Under the pieces are notes generated by a model, which saw only the letters and a list, made by a program, of their open reading frames with translations, had not been told where the DNA came from and made no database searches. A stretch of DNA of 6,957 nucleotides. Origin: JAZDCJ01 sp036311985. GTDB lineage: Bacteria > Actinomycetota > Actinomycetes > Actinomycetales > Micrococcaceae. Positions within the stretch are counted from its first letter, which is position 1, and each line of letters opens with the position of its first letter. A program made the position numbers and the translations under genes. Location of the stretch: assembly GCF_036311985.1 (NCBI RefSeq), contig NZ_JAZDCJ010000003.1. One strand, 5' to 3'. Below are positions 1-6,115 of the stretch, piece by piece.

Positions 1-15
1 GGCAGAGGAGAGCAC

Positions 16-47
16 AAAAAGGGAAAATACCGCCGGCGTCCCCGCCA
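16..47 (-). terminator. Possible secondary terminator hairpin followed by T-rich tract
   Basis: On the minus strand a short stem (GGCG, loop GGGA, CGCC; 35-46, extendable by one G-T pair) is followed by ATTTT (24-28) and, after CCC, by TTTTT (16-20). This is the only T-rich stretch downstream of the carboxylase gene, so it may back up the main hairpin at 65-84. The stem is only 4-5 bp and the T tract is not directly adjacent, so the call is weak. I see no gene in positions 1-86. Confidence 0.25.
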
Positions 48-64
48 CCGCCTCCTCCCTCCCC

Positions 65-84
65 CCTGGCGGGGCCCCGCCAGG
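65..84 (-). terminator. GC-rich palindromic terminator after the carboxylase gene
   Basis: A perfect 20-bp palindrome with arms CCTGGCGGGG and CCCCGCCAGG begins 2 nt after the carboxylase stop codon. As RNA it folds to an 8-bp stem with a GGCC loop. No U tract follows directly; the next bases on the minus strand are G-rich (GGGGAGGGAGGAGG). A strong GC hairpin without a U tail is common for terminators in high-G+C actinobacteria. It would end the accA3 transcript. Being symmetrical, it could also stop transcription arriving from the other side. Confidence 0.6.
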
Positions 85-86
85 CG

Positions 87-1853
87 TCAGTCGCTGATCG
101 TGGCCAGGACGGCGCCCGCGGACACGGTTTCCCCCGGTGCCGCGCTCAGCCCGGACACCGTTCCGGCCTTGTGGGCCGTGAGGGGCTGCTCCATCTTCAT
201 GGCCTCGAGGACCACGATCAGATCGCCCTCCGAGACCTGGTCCCCGTCCGCGACGGCGACTTTGACAATGGTTCCCTGCATGGGCGACTCGAGGTCGTCC
301 CCGGACGCCCCGGCGGAGGCGCCGGAGCGCAGGCCGCGCCGCTTCTTCGGCTTGGCCGTGGCGCGTCCGTTGGACGAGCCGCCGAGCCCGGCGGGAAGGA
401 CCACCTCGAGGCGCTTGCCGCCGACCTCGACCGTGACCTTGCGGCGCTCGCCGGCGCCCTCGGCCTCGTCGGCGCCCGTCGGCGACCAGGGCTGGATCGT
501 GTTCTCGAACGCCGTCTCGATCCAGCGGGTGTGCACGCTGAACGGGCCCTCGGACGGCACGAACGCCTCGTCCGCCATCACGGCGCGGTGGAAGGGCACG
601 ACCGTCGGCATGCCCTCGACGACGAGCTCATCCAGGGCGCGCCGGGCCCGCGCGGCGGCCTGGGCCCGGGTGGAGCCGGAGACGATGAGCTTGGCGATCA
701 TCGAGTCGAAGTTCCCGGACACGGACTCGCCCTCCTCGACGCCCGTGTCCACACGGACCCCCGGGCCGCTCGGGAAGCGAAGGGTCGCCAGCGTGCCGGG
801 CGCCGGCATGAAGTTCCGGCCCGCGTCCTCCCCGTTGATGCGGAACTCGAAGGAGTGGCCGCGCACCTCGGGGTCGAGGTAGCCGAGCTCCTCGCCGCGG
901 GCCAGGCGGAACTGCTCGCGGACCAGGTCGATCCCCGTGACCTCCTCGGTGACCGGGTGCTCGACCTGCAGGCGCGTGTTGACCTCGAGGAAGGAGATGA
1001 CGCCGTCCTGGCCGACGAGGAACTCGCACGTGCCCGCGCCGACGTATCCGGCCTCGCGCAGGATGGCCTTGGAGGCCTCGTAGAGACGCCGGTTCTGCTC
1101 GTCGCTCAGGAACGGCGCGGGGGCCTCCTCGACGAGCTTCTGGTTGCGGCGCTGCAGGGAGCAGTCGCGCGTGGAGACGACGACGACGGTGCCGTGGGCG
1201 TCGGCGAGGCACTGGGTCTCGACGTGGCGCGGGGCATCGAGGAAGCGCTCGATGAAGCATTCGCCGCGGCCGAACGCCGCGGTGGCCTCGCGGACCGCCG
1301 ACTCGTAGAGCTCGGGGATCTCCTCGCGGGAGCGGGCGACCTTGATGCCGCGTCCTCCGCCGCCGTACGCGGCCTTGATGGCCAGCGGGAGGCCGTGGTG
1401 GTCCGCGAACTCGAGCACCTCGCGGGTGCTCGTGACGGGGTCCTTGGTGCCGGGCACGAGAGGTGCACCGACGCGCTCGGCGATGTGTCGGGCCTGCACC
1501 TTGTCGCCGAGCTGGGCGATCGCGGCCGGCGGCGGGCCGATCCAGGTCAGGCCCGCGTCGATGACGGCCTGCGCGAAGTCCGCGTTCTCGGAGAGGAAGC
1601 CGTAGCCCGGGTGCACGGAGTCGGCCCCGGACTGCTCGGCGGCGGCGAGGATCTTCTCGATCACCAGGTAGGACTCGGCGGCCGTCGAGCCGCCGAGGGC
1701 GTAGGCCTCGTCGGCGAGCCGGACGTGGAGCGCCTCGCGGTCCGGCTCGGCGTAGACGGCGACCGAGGCGATGCCCTCGTCGCGGGCCGCGCGGATCACG
1801 CGGACGGCGATTTCTCCGCGGTTGGCGATCAGGACCTTGCTCAAACGGGCCAT
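87..1853 (-). CDS. accA3: Acyl-CoA carboxylase alpha subunit (biotin carboxylase + biotin carboxyl carrier protein)
   Basis: This cytosolic enzyme carboxylates its own biotin with ATP and bicarbonate and hands the CO2 to a separate beta subunit, giving malonyl- or methylmalonyl-CoA. At 588 aa it has the usual length of actinobacterial AccA3-type chains. Domains in order: biotin-carboxylase N-terminal domain (about 4-113, opening KVLIANRGEIA), ATP-grasp (about 118-325), C-terminal domain (about 338-445), linker (about 455-518) and biotinyl domain (about 520-587). Catalytic residues expected from E. coli AccC are present: K118, K160, glycine loop GGGGRG 164-169, H210, K239, E277, E290, N292, R294, Q296, V297, E298 and R338. 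The biotinylated lysine is K553 in EAMKMEQ. The linker contains a basic run, KPKKRR (501-506). The ATG at 1853 is supported by AAGGAG 11 nt upstream and by the typical family start. No beta or epsilon subunit is in the window. The function is secure; the symbol is by family and neighbourhood, and the acyl-CoA substrate is set by the missing beta subunit. Confidence 0.95.
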   Translation of the reverse strand: MARLSKVLIANRGEIAVRVIRAARDEGIASVAVYAEPDREALHVRLADEAYALGGSTAAESYLVIEKILAAAEQSGADSVHPGYGFLSENADFAQAVIDAGLTWIGPPPAAIAQLGDKVQARHIAERVGAPLVPGTKDPVTSTREVLEFADHHGLPLAIKAAYGGGGRGIKVARSREEIPELYESAVREATAAFGRGECFIERFLDAPRHVETQCLADAHGTVVVVSTRDCSLQRRNQKLVEEAPAPFLSDEQNRRLYEASKAILREAGYVGAGTCEFLVGQDGVISFLEVNTRLQVEHPVTEEVTGIDLVREQFRLARGEELGYLDPEVRGHSFEFRINGEDAGRNFMPAPGTLATLRFPSGPGVRVDTGVEEGESVSGNFDSMIAKLIVSGSTRAQAAARARRALDELVVEGMPTVVPFHRAVMADEAFVPSEGPFSVHTRWIETAFENTIQPWSPTGADEAEGAGERRKVTVEVGGKRLEVVLPAGLGGSSNGRATAKPKKRRGLRSGASAGASGDDLESPMQGTIVKVAVADGDQVSEGDLIVVLEAMKMEQPLTAHKAGTVSGLSAAPGETVSAGAVLATISD

Positions 1854-1864
1854 GGCGGTGTGTT

Positions 1865-1887
1865 CTCCTTCGCTTAACTGAAAGGAG
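1865..1887 (-). promoter_or_regulatory. accA3 ribosome-binding site with facing complement
   Basis: AAGGAG (1865-1870) lies 11 nt upstream of the accA3 ATG and is the obvious Shine-Dalgarno sequence. Just upstream in the same leader is CTCCTT (1882-1887), its exact reverse complement. The two are separated by 11 nt, so the RNA can form a 6-bp stem (7 with a G-U pair at 1871/1881) that hides the ribosome-binding site. The site itself is a confident call. Whether the stem matters in vivo is inference; it is short and of modest stability. Confidence 0.6.
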
Positions 1888-1915
1888 CCTACCCGCGCTT
1901 GTGGGGTTTCAACGC

Positions 1916-1921
1916 AGTATC
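1916..1921 (-). promoter_or_regulatory. Candidate -10 element for accA3
   Basis: GATACT on the minus strand fits the actinobacterial TANNNT-like pattern apart from its first base. It would give a start near 1909 and a leader of about 56 nt that includes the ribosome-binding site. I find no convincing -35 hexamer 16-19 nt upstream (the 17-nt position reads CGGCGA). Promoter activity would therefore need extended contacts or an activator. The palindrome at 1953-1969 would be centred about 52 bp upstream of that start. Confidence 0.25.
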
Positions 1922-1952
1922 CCCGCCCAAGCCGTGCGTCGCCGGCGAATCT

Positions 1953-1969
1953 TTGTAGGGACCCTACAA
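1953..1969. promoter_or_regulatory. Perfect 8-bp-arm palindrome, candidate operator
   Basis: Arms TTGTAGGG and CCCTACAA flank a single central base, directly after the maf stop codon and about 100 bp upstream of accA3. The near-zero spacer and lack of a following T tract make a transcription-factor site likelier than a terminator, although a 7-bp stem with a 3-nt loop is possible in RNA. I do not recognise the motif as belonging to a named regulator. Its position suits control of accA3 independently of the upstream operon. Confidence 0.45.
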
Positions 1970-1970
1970 G

Positions 1971-2651
1971 TCAGCGCTCTTCGGAGACCCAGAGCTCCGT
2001 GACGCCGAGGGCCGCGGAGGCCAGGAGGGAGCGGAGCGTGGAGACGGATAGCCCGACGACGGCGTGCGGGTCGCCCTCGATGCCGCGCAGGAACGCGGCG
2101 CCCCGCCCGTCGATCGTGAACGCCCCCGCGCACGGCAGCGGCTCGCCCGTGGCGACGTAGGCCTCGATCTCGGCGTCGGAGACGTCCTCGAAGTGCACGG
2201 TCGCCGAGGCGACGGCCCCGAGCGTCGCCCCCGTTCCGCCGTCGTCCTCTTCGGTGGAGCGGTTGTCGATGAGCCAGTGGCCCGTGTGCAGGACGCCGGA
2301 GCGGCCGCGCATGGCCTCCCAGCGCCGCGTCGCGACCTCGGCCGTGTACGGCTTGCCGAACGCCTCGCCGTCGAACTCGAACACGGAGTCGCAGCCCAGC
2401 ACGACGGCGCCGTCGGCCGCGTCGAGCGTCGCGACGGCCTCCGCCTTGGCCCGGGCCAGCGTCAGTGCCGTGTCGTGCGGATCCAGGGGCCCGTGCAGCT
2501 GGACGGCCGCGGCGAGCGCGGCGTCCTCGTCGACGTCGGAGACGACGACGTCGAAGCCGATTCCCGCGTCGCGCAGGATGCGGGCCCGTCCGGGCGAGGC
2601 GGAGGCGAGGACGAGGAGCGCCTCGCCGGCGGTGTCGCTGTCATGGCTCAT
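1971..2651 (-). CDS. maf: Maf-family nucleoside triphosphate pyrophosphatase
   Basis: Maf proteins hydrolyse non-canonical or modified nucleoside triphosphates to monophosphate and pyrophosphate in the cytosol, and some are linked to septum inhibition. Family signatures are visible: LASASPGR (15-22; G21 stands where SPRR proteins have Arg), K69 in ARAKAE, the acidic site D88 in GCDSVFE, GKP (99-101), and the C-terminal block CAGAF...GRG...IEGDPHAVVGLS (174-202). The VHF (152-154) and CAGAF wording is closer to the E. coli YceF branch (m7GTP) than to the YhdE branch (dTTP/UTP), but the substrate is inferred only. At 226 aa it is slightly long, mostly because of an acidic/Gly loop at about 131-147. 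The ATG shares ATGA with the end of the transporter gene, so translation is probably coupled. The last mmpL codons supply a weak AGGG site 7 nt upstream, partly made by an AGG arginine codon, a choice that may be selected for this. Family certain; partner role of maf beside accA3 inferred. Confidence 0.92.
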   Translation of the reverse strand: MSHDSDTAGEALLVLASASPGRARILRDAGIGFDVVVSDVDEDAALAAAVQLHGPLDPHDTALTLARAKAEAVATLDAADGAVVLGCDSVFEFDGEAFGKPYTAEVATRRWEAMRGRSGVLHTGHWLIDNRSTEEDDGGTGATLGAVASATVHFEDVSDAEIEAYVATGEPLPCAGAFTIDGRGAAFLRGIEGDPHAVVGLSVSTLRSLLASAALGVTELWVSEER

Positions 2652-5600
2652 GCCTGAACCCTAGCCGTCCCGTGGGCCGGCGTCGCGGACTCCTCGTCGA
2701 AGGGGAACCAGTCGTTGCCGCCGTCGGAGTCCCCGTCCGGTCCCCCGTCCCCGCCGGGTCCGCCGTCGCCGCGCGGCCCGGACGCGGCCGGCCCCACCGC
2801 GGAGAGCTTGGCGCCCTCGACGTCGACGTCCGGCAGGATCCGGTCGAGCCACCGCGGGATGTACCAGGCCTTGGCGCCGAGGAGGTGCATCACGGCCGGG
2901 GTGATCGTCATCCGCACCACGAACGCATCCACGAGCACGCCCACGGCGAGGGCGAAGCCGATCGGGCGGATCATCGTCAGGTGGGAGAAGACGAATCCCG
3001 CGAAGACGCTCGTCATGATGAGCGCCGCGGCCGTGACGACCGGCGCCGCGTGGGAGAAGCCCGAGCGCACGGCGGCCCGCGGATCCTCGCCGTGGGCGAA
3101 CGACTCGCGCATCCCGGAGACGAGGAACACCTGGTAGTCCATCGCCAGACCGAACAGGATGCCCGTGAGCAGGATCGGCAGGAAGCTCATGATCGGTCCC
3201 GGCGTGTGGACGTTGAACACCCCGCCGAGCCAGCCCCACTGGTACACCGCCACCGTGGCGCCGAAGGCCGCGGCGAGCGAGAGCAGGAACCCGGCGGTGG
3301 CCAGGAGCGGCACGACGACGGAGCGGAAGACCAGCAGGAGCAGCACGAGCGAGAGCCCGATCACGATCCCGAGGTAGGCCGGGAGCACGGAGGCCAGTTT
3401 CTCCGAGACATCGATCTGCGCCGCGACCTGTCCGGTCAGGGCGATCTGCGCGCCCGTGGACTCCTCGATGGCACCGGCGGCGTCGCGGATCGTGTGCACG
3501 AGCTGCTCGGTGGCCTCGCTCGCGGGCCCCTCCTCGGGGATCAGCTGCAGGACCGCGAGCGTGTGGTCCTCGTTGAACAGGCCGGGGACGGCGGCGACGA
3601 TCCCGTCGATCTCCCGCAGCTCGTCGGCCACGTCGAGCGCCGCGTGCGTCGCGCCGTCCTCGTCGAGGCCGGCCGGGAGGTCGGCCAGGACCAGCATGGG
3701 GCCGTTGTAGCCGCCGCCGAAGGTCTCGCTGATGGTCTCGTACGCCGCGAGCGCGCTCGAGCCCTCGGCCTCCGCGCTGCCGTCCGGCAGGGCGGTCCGC
3801 AGGCCGAGCGCCGGGAGGGCGACGAGCAGCAGGAGCAGCGTGCCGGCGACGGCGGAGACCACCGGGCGGCGCGTCACCAGGGCGCCCCAGCCGCGGGCCC
3901 CGTCGTCGTTCTGGTGGCGCGAGGCGGCAGCGCCCGGCGCGGCGGCCTTCGCCCAGGCGCGCTTGCTGATCAGGCGCGTGCCGATGATGGCGAGCAGGGC
4001 CGGCGTCAACGTCGTCGCGATCGCGACCGCGACGGCCACGGTGAAGGCGGCCGAGAGGCCCAGGACCGTCAGGAACGGCAGGCCCGGCACGGCCAGCGCC
4101 GCGAGGGCGATGATCACGGTCAGGCCGGCGAAGACCACCGCGTTGCCGCTCGTGCCGTTGGCCCGGCCGATGGATTCCTGCATCTCCATGCCGTCGAGGA
4201 GCTGGCGGCGGTGGCGGTGCACGATGAACAGGGAGTAGTCGATCCCCACGGCGAGGCCCAGCATGAGGGCCAGCGCGGGGGTGATGGAGGCCATGTCGAC
4301 GACGGAGGACAGGGCCAGCGTGCCGCCCGCGCCGATCGCGACGCCGAGCACGGCCATCACGAGCGGCAGGCCGGCGGCGATGAGCGTCCCCAGCATGACG
4401 AGCAGCACGACGGCGGCGATCGCGATGCCGATGATCTCCGCCACGCCGAAGACCTCGGAGATGTCCTGGACGATCTCCTTCGAGTACAGGGCCTCCACGC
4501 CGACGGCGGACGGCGCCCCGGCGACGCGCTGGATCTCCTCCCGGACGTCGGCGGTGAGGGCGTCGGCCTGGCCCGTGAACGTCACGTGGACCGCGGCCGT
4601 GGAGCCGTCCTCGGAGACGAAGCGCATGCCCTGGGTCGAGGCCGCCTGGCGTTCGCCGAGCGCCAGCTGCGCCCGACCGTCCGCGAGTTCCGCCTCGCCC
4701 TCGCCGAGCTGCCGCTCGGCGTCGGGCAGCTTGGCCTCCTCCGCGTCGAGGCGGGCCTCGCCCGCCGCGAGCTTGGCCGCGTTCTCCTCGATCTCGCGCT
4801 CGCCGGCCGCGAGCGTCTCCTCGTTCGCGGCGATCTCGGCGGCGCCGGCGTCAAGCTTGGCTTGGCCTTGGGCCAGCTCGGACCAGCCCGCGGCGAGGCG
4901 CCGCTCGTTGGCCGCGATCTCGGCCCGCCCGGCGTCGAGCTTGCGCTTCGCGGCGGCCAGCTCGGCCGCCCCGGCGTCGAGCTCCTTCTTCTTCTCGGCG
5001 AGCGTGGCGCGCCCGGCGGCCAGCTCCTTCTCCCCGGCGTCGAGCTGGCGCCCCGCGGCGGTGAGCTCTTGCTGGCCCGCGTGGGCCTGGTCGAGCGCGG
5101 CGCGTCCGGAGGCGAGCTCGGCGCGGGCGGCGGCGATCTGCTCGAGCCCGGCCTCGAGGGCCGGGGGAACGGGCAGGCCGGCGTCCTCGAGCGCGGCCTT
5201 CTGCTCCTCGAGCGCCGCCTGCTCCGCGTCGAGCGCGGCCTCCGAGTCGTCGAGGAACTGGCGCTGCTCCTGGATGGCCCCCGGAACCTCGGTCAGGGTA
5301 TCGACGCCGAGGCCCCCGGTGAGCTCCGCGACTCCGGCCTCGAACCCGGCGCGCCCCTGCTTCAGCCGGGACTCGCTCGAGGCGAGCTGGCGCTCACCGG
5401 CAGCGAGCTGGGACCGGCCGTCCGCGATCTGCCGTGCTCCGGCGTCGTACTGCCTCTGACCCTGCGCGATCTCGGCCTTGCCGGCGTCGAGCCTGGCCTG
5501 GCCGTCATTCAACTCGGCACGGGCGGAACCGAGCTCCGCCCGGCCCTGGGCGAGCTCGGCCCGGCCCGCTTCGAGCTGCGCCCGCCCGTCCTCGAGCTCC

Positions 5601-6112
5601 GCCCGGCCCTCGGCGAGCCGGGTGCGACCGTCTTCGATCTCCGTGCGGCCCTCGGCGAGCTGGATCCTCCCGTCCTCGAGCTGCGCGCGCCCGTCCTCGA
5701 GTTCCGCCTGGCCGTCGGCCAGCTGCTGTCGCGCCTCCTCGACGGCGGGTGCCGCCTCGTCGAGCTGGCGCTGGGCCTCGAAGGGGTCGTTGACCTGGGA
5801 GACGTCCTCGAGGCGCTCGAGCTCGGCGAGGGCATCGCTCACGGCCCGCTCCTGCTCGGCCGTGAACGCGGTGCCGTCCAGGGTGCGGTAGACGATCGAG
5901 CCCGTGCCGCCCGCGGCCTCGGGGAGCTCGTCCTTGAGCCGGTCCAGGGTGCGCTGGGTCTCCGTGCCCGGGATCGTGAACGTGTTCGAGAGCGTGCCCA
6001 TGAAGGCGCCGGCGGCCGCGCCGACGCCGAGCAGGAGGGTCGCCCAGACGGCGACGAACCACCAGCGGCGCCGGTAGGCGAGGCGGCCGATGCGGTAGAG
6101 GAAGGTGGCCAT
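2648..6112 (-). CDS. MMPL/RND-type membrane transporter with giant xxxLxxG heptad-repeat loop
   Basis: This is probably a proton-driven exporter of lipids, drugs or other hydrophobic molecules in the plasma membrane; the substrate is unknown. About twelve membrane segments are visible: one at 17-37, five at 557-710, one at 751-771 and five at 908-1075. This is the duplicated RND/MMPL layout. The proton-relay Asp-Tyr pairs of the family are present: D625-Y626 in GLAVGIDYSLFIVHRHR and D992-Y993 in GLAMDYQVFLVSGMRE. The first external loop (38-556) is extraordinary: leucine-type residues every seven positions at 117-264 (22 heptads) and 350-483 (20 heptads), usually with Gly three residues later. 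These xxxLxxG repeats are known from Pip/YhgE-type surface proteins. The second external loop (772-907) is short. The cytoplasmic tail is Gly/Asp/Pro-rich (1107-1134). The ATG at 6112 follows the tetR stop by 3 nt and has AGGAG 9 nt upstream. It is probably repressed by the TetR protein upstream. Fold and family are firm; transport direction and cargo are inference. Confidence 0.9.
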   Translation of the reverse strand: MATFLYRIGRLAYRRRWWFVAVWATLLLGVGAAAGAFMGTLSNTFTIPGTETQRTLDRLKDELPEAAGGTGSIVYRTLDGTAFTAEQERAVSDALAELERLEDVSQVNDPFEAQRQLDEAAPAVEEARQQLADGQAELEDGRAQLEDGRIQLAEGRTEIEDGRTRLAEGRAELEDGRAQLEAGRAELAQGRAELGSARAELNDGQARLDAGKAEIAQGQRQYDAGARQIADGRSQLAAGERQLASSESRLKQGRAGFEAGVAELTGGLGVDTLTEVPGAIQEQRQFLDDSEAALDAEQAALEEQKAALEDAGLPVPPALEAGLEQIAAARAELASGRAALDQAHAGQQELTAAGRQLDAGEKELAAGRATLAEKKKELDAGAAELAAAKRKLDAGRAEIAANERRLAAGWSELAQGQAKLDAGAAEIAANEETLAAGEREIEENAAKLAAGEARLDAEEAKLPDAERQLGEGEAELADGRAQLALGERQAASTQGMRFVSEDGSTAAVHVTFTGQADALTADVREEIQRVAGAPSAVGVEALYSKEIVQDISEVFGVAEIIGIAIAAVVLLVMLGTLIAAGLPLVMAVLGVAIGAGGTLALSSVVDMASITPALALMLGLAVGIDYSLFIVHRHRRQLLDGMEMQESIGRANGTSGNAVVFAGLTVIIALAALAVPGLPFLTVLGLSAAFTVAVAVAIATTLTPALLAIIGTRLISKRAWAKAAAPGAAASRHQNDDGARGWGALVTRRPVVSAVAGTLLLLLVALPALGLRTALPDGSAEAEGSSALAAYETISETFGGGYNGPMLVLADLPAGLDEDGATHAALDVADELREIDGIVAAVPGLFNEDHTLAVLQLIPEEGPASEATEQLVHTIRDAAGAIEESTGAQIALTGQVAAQIDVSEKLASVLPAYLGIVIGLSLVLLLLVFRSVVVPLLATAGFLLSLAAAFGATVAVYQWGWLGGVFNVHTPGPIMSFLPILLTGILFGLAMDYQVFLVSGMRESFAHGEDPRAAVRSGFSHAAPVVTAAALIMTSVFAGFVFSHLTMIRPIGFALAVGVLVDAFVVRMTITPAVMHLLGAKAWYIPRWLDRILPDVDVEGAKLSAVGPAASGPRGDGGPGGDGGPDGDSDGGNDWFPFDEESATPAHGTARVQA
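4655..5074 (-). repeat. Second block of 20 in-phase xxxLxxG heptads (21-bp units)
   Basis: It encodes residues 347-486 of the transporter. Leu or Ile falls at every seventh position from 350 to 483 without a phase break. The residue three further on is Gly in 12 of the 20 heptads (360, 367, 381, 395, 409, 416, 423, 437, 451, 472, 479, 486), with Asn at 402, 430 and 444. Typical units read AEIAANE or KLDAGRA. The phase differs from the first block (86 residues between the last and first Leu, not a multiple of seven), so this is a separate helix and not a simple continuation. Confidence 0.85.
5312..5773 (-). repeat. First block of 22 in-phase xxxLxxG heptads (21-bp units)
   Basis: It encodes residues 114-267 of the transporter. 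Leu (or V124, I159, I215, Y222, I229, F257) occupies every seventh position from 117 to 264, and Gly follows three residues later in most units from 134 onward. Many units are near-identical (GRAELED, GRAQLED, GRTRLAE), and the DNA has a matching 21-bp period. Sequence conservation is highest at 134-193, which suggests recent unit duplication there. Confidence 0.9.
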
Positions 6113-6115
6113 GTC

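Noticed and set aside
171..1877. Long plus-strand open frame (568 codons) opposite accA3
   Set aside because: It mirrors the codons of the well-supported carboxylase. Its product is a low-complexity Arg/Gly/Leu/Ala/Asp mixture without recognisable domains, as expected from antisense frames in high-G+C DNA.
1953..1969. Reading the palindrome after maf as an intrinsic terminator
   Set aside because: The spacer is one base, the stem contains A-T pairs, and no T tract follows on the minus strand (AGATTCG). An operator fits better, though a weak terminator is not excluded.
4263..5459. Plus-strand Ser/Ala/Pro-rich open frame (398 codons)
   Set aside because: Its periodic Ser/Ala pattern is the antisense reading of the transporter's heptad repeats. 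No ribosome-binding site or independent signature was seen.
4655..5773. Periodic repeats that might be taken for a CRISPR array or non-coding satellite
   Set aside because: The period is 21 bp with no spacers, and it translates in frame to a regular xxxLxxG heptad inside a membrane protein.
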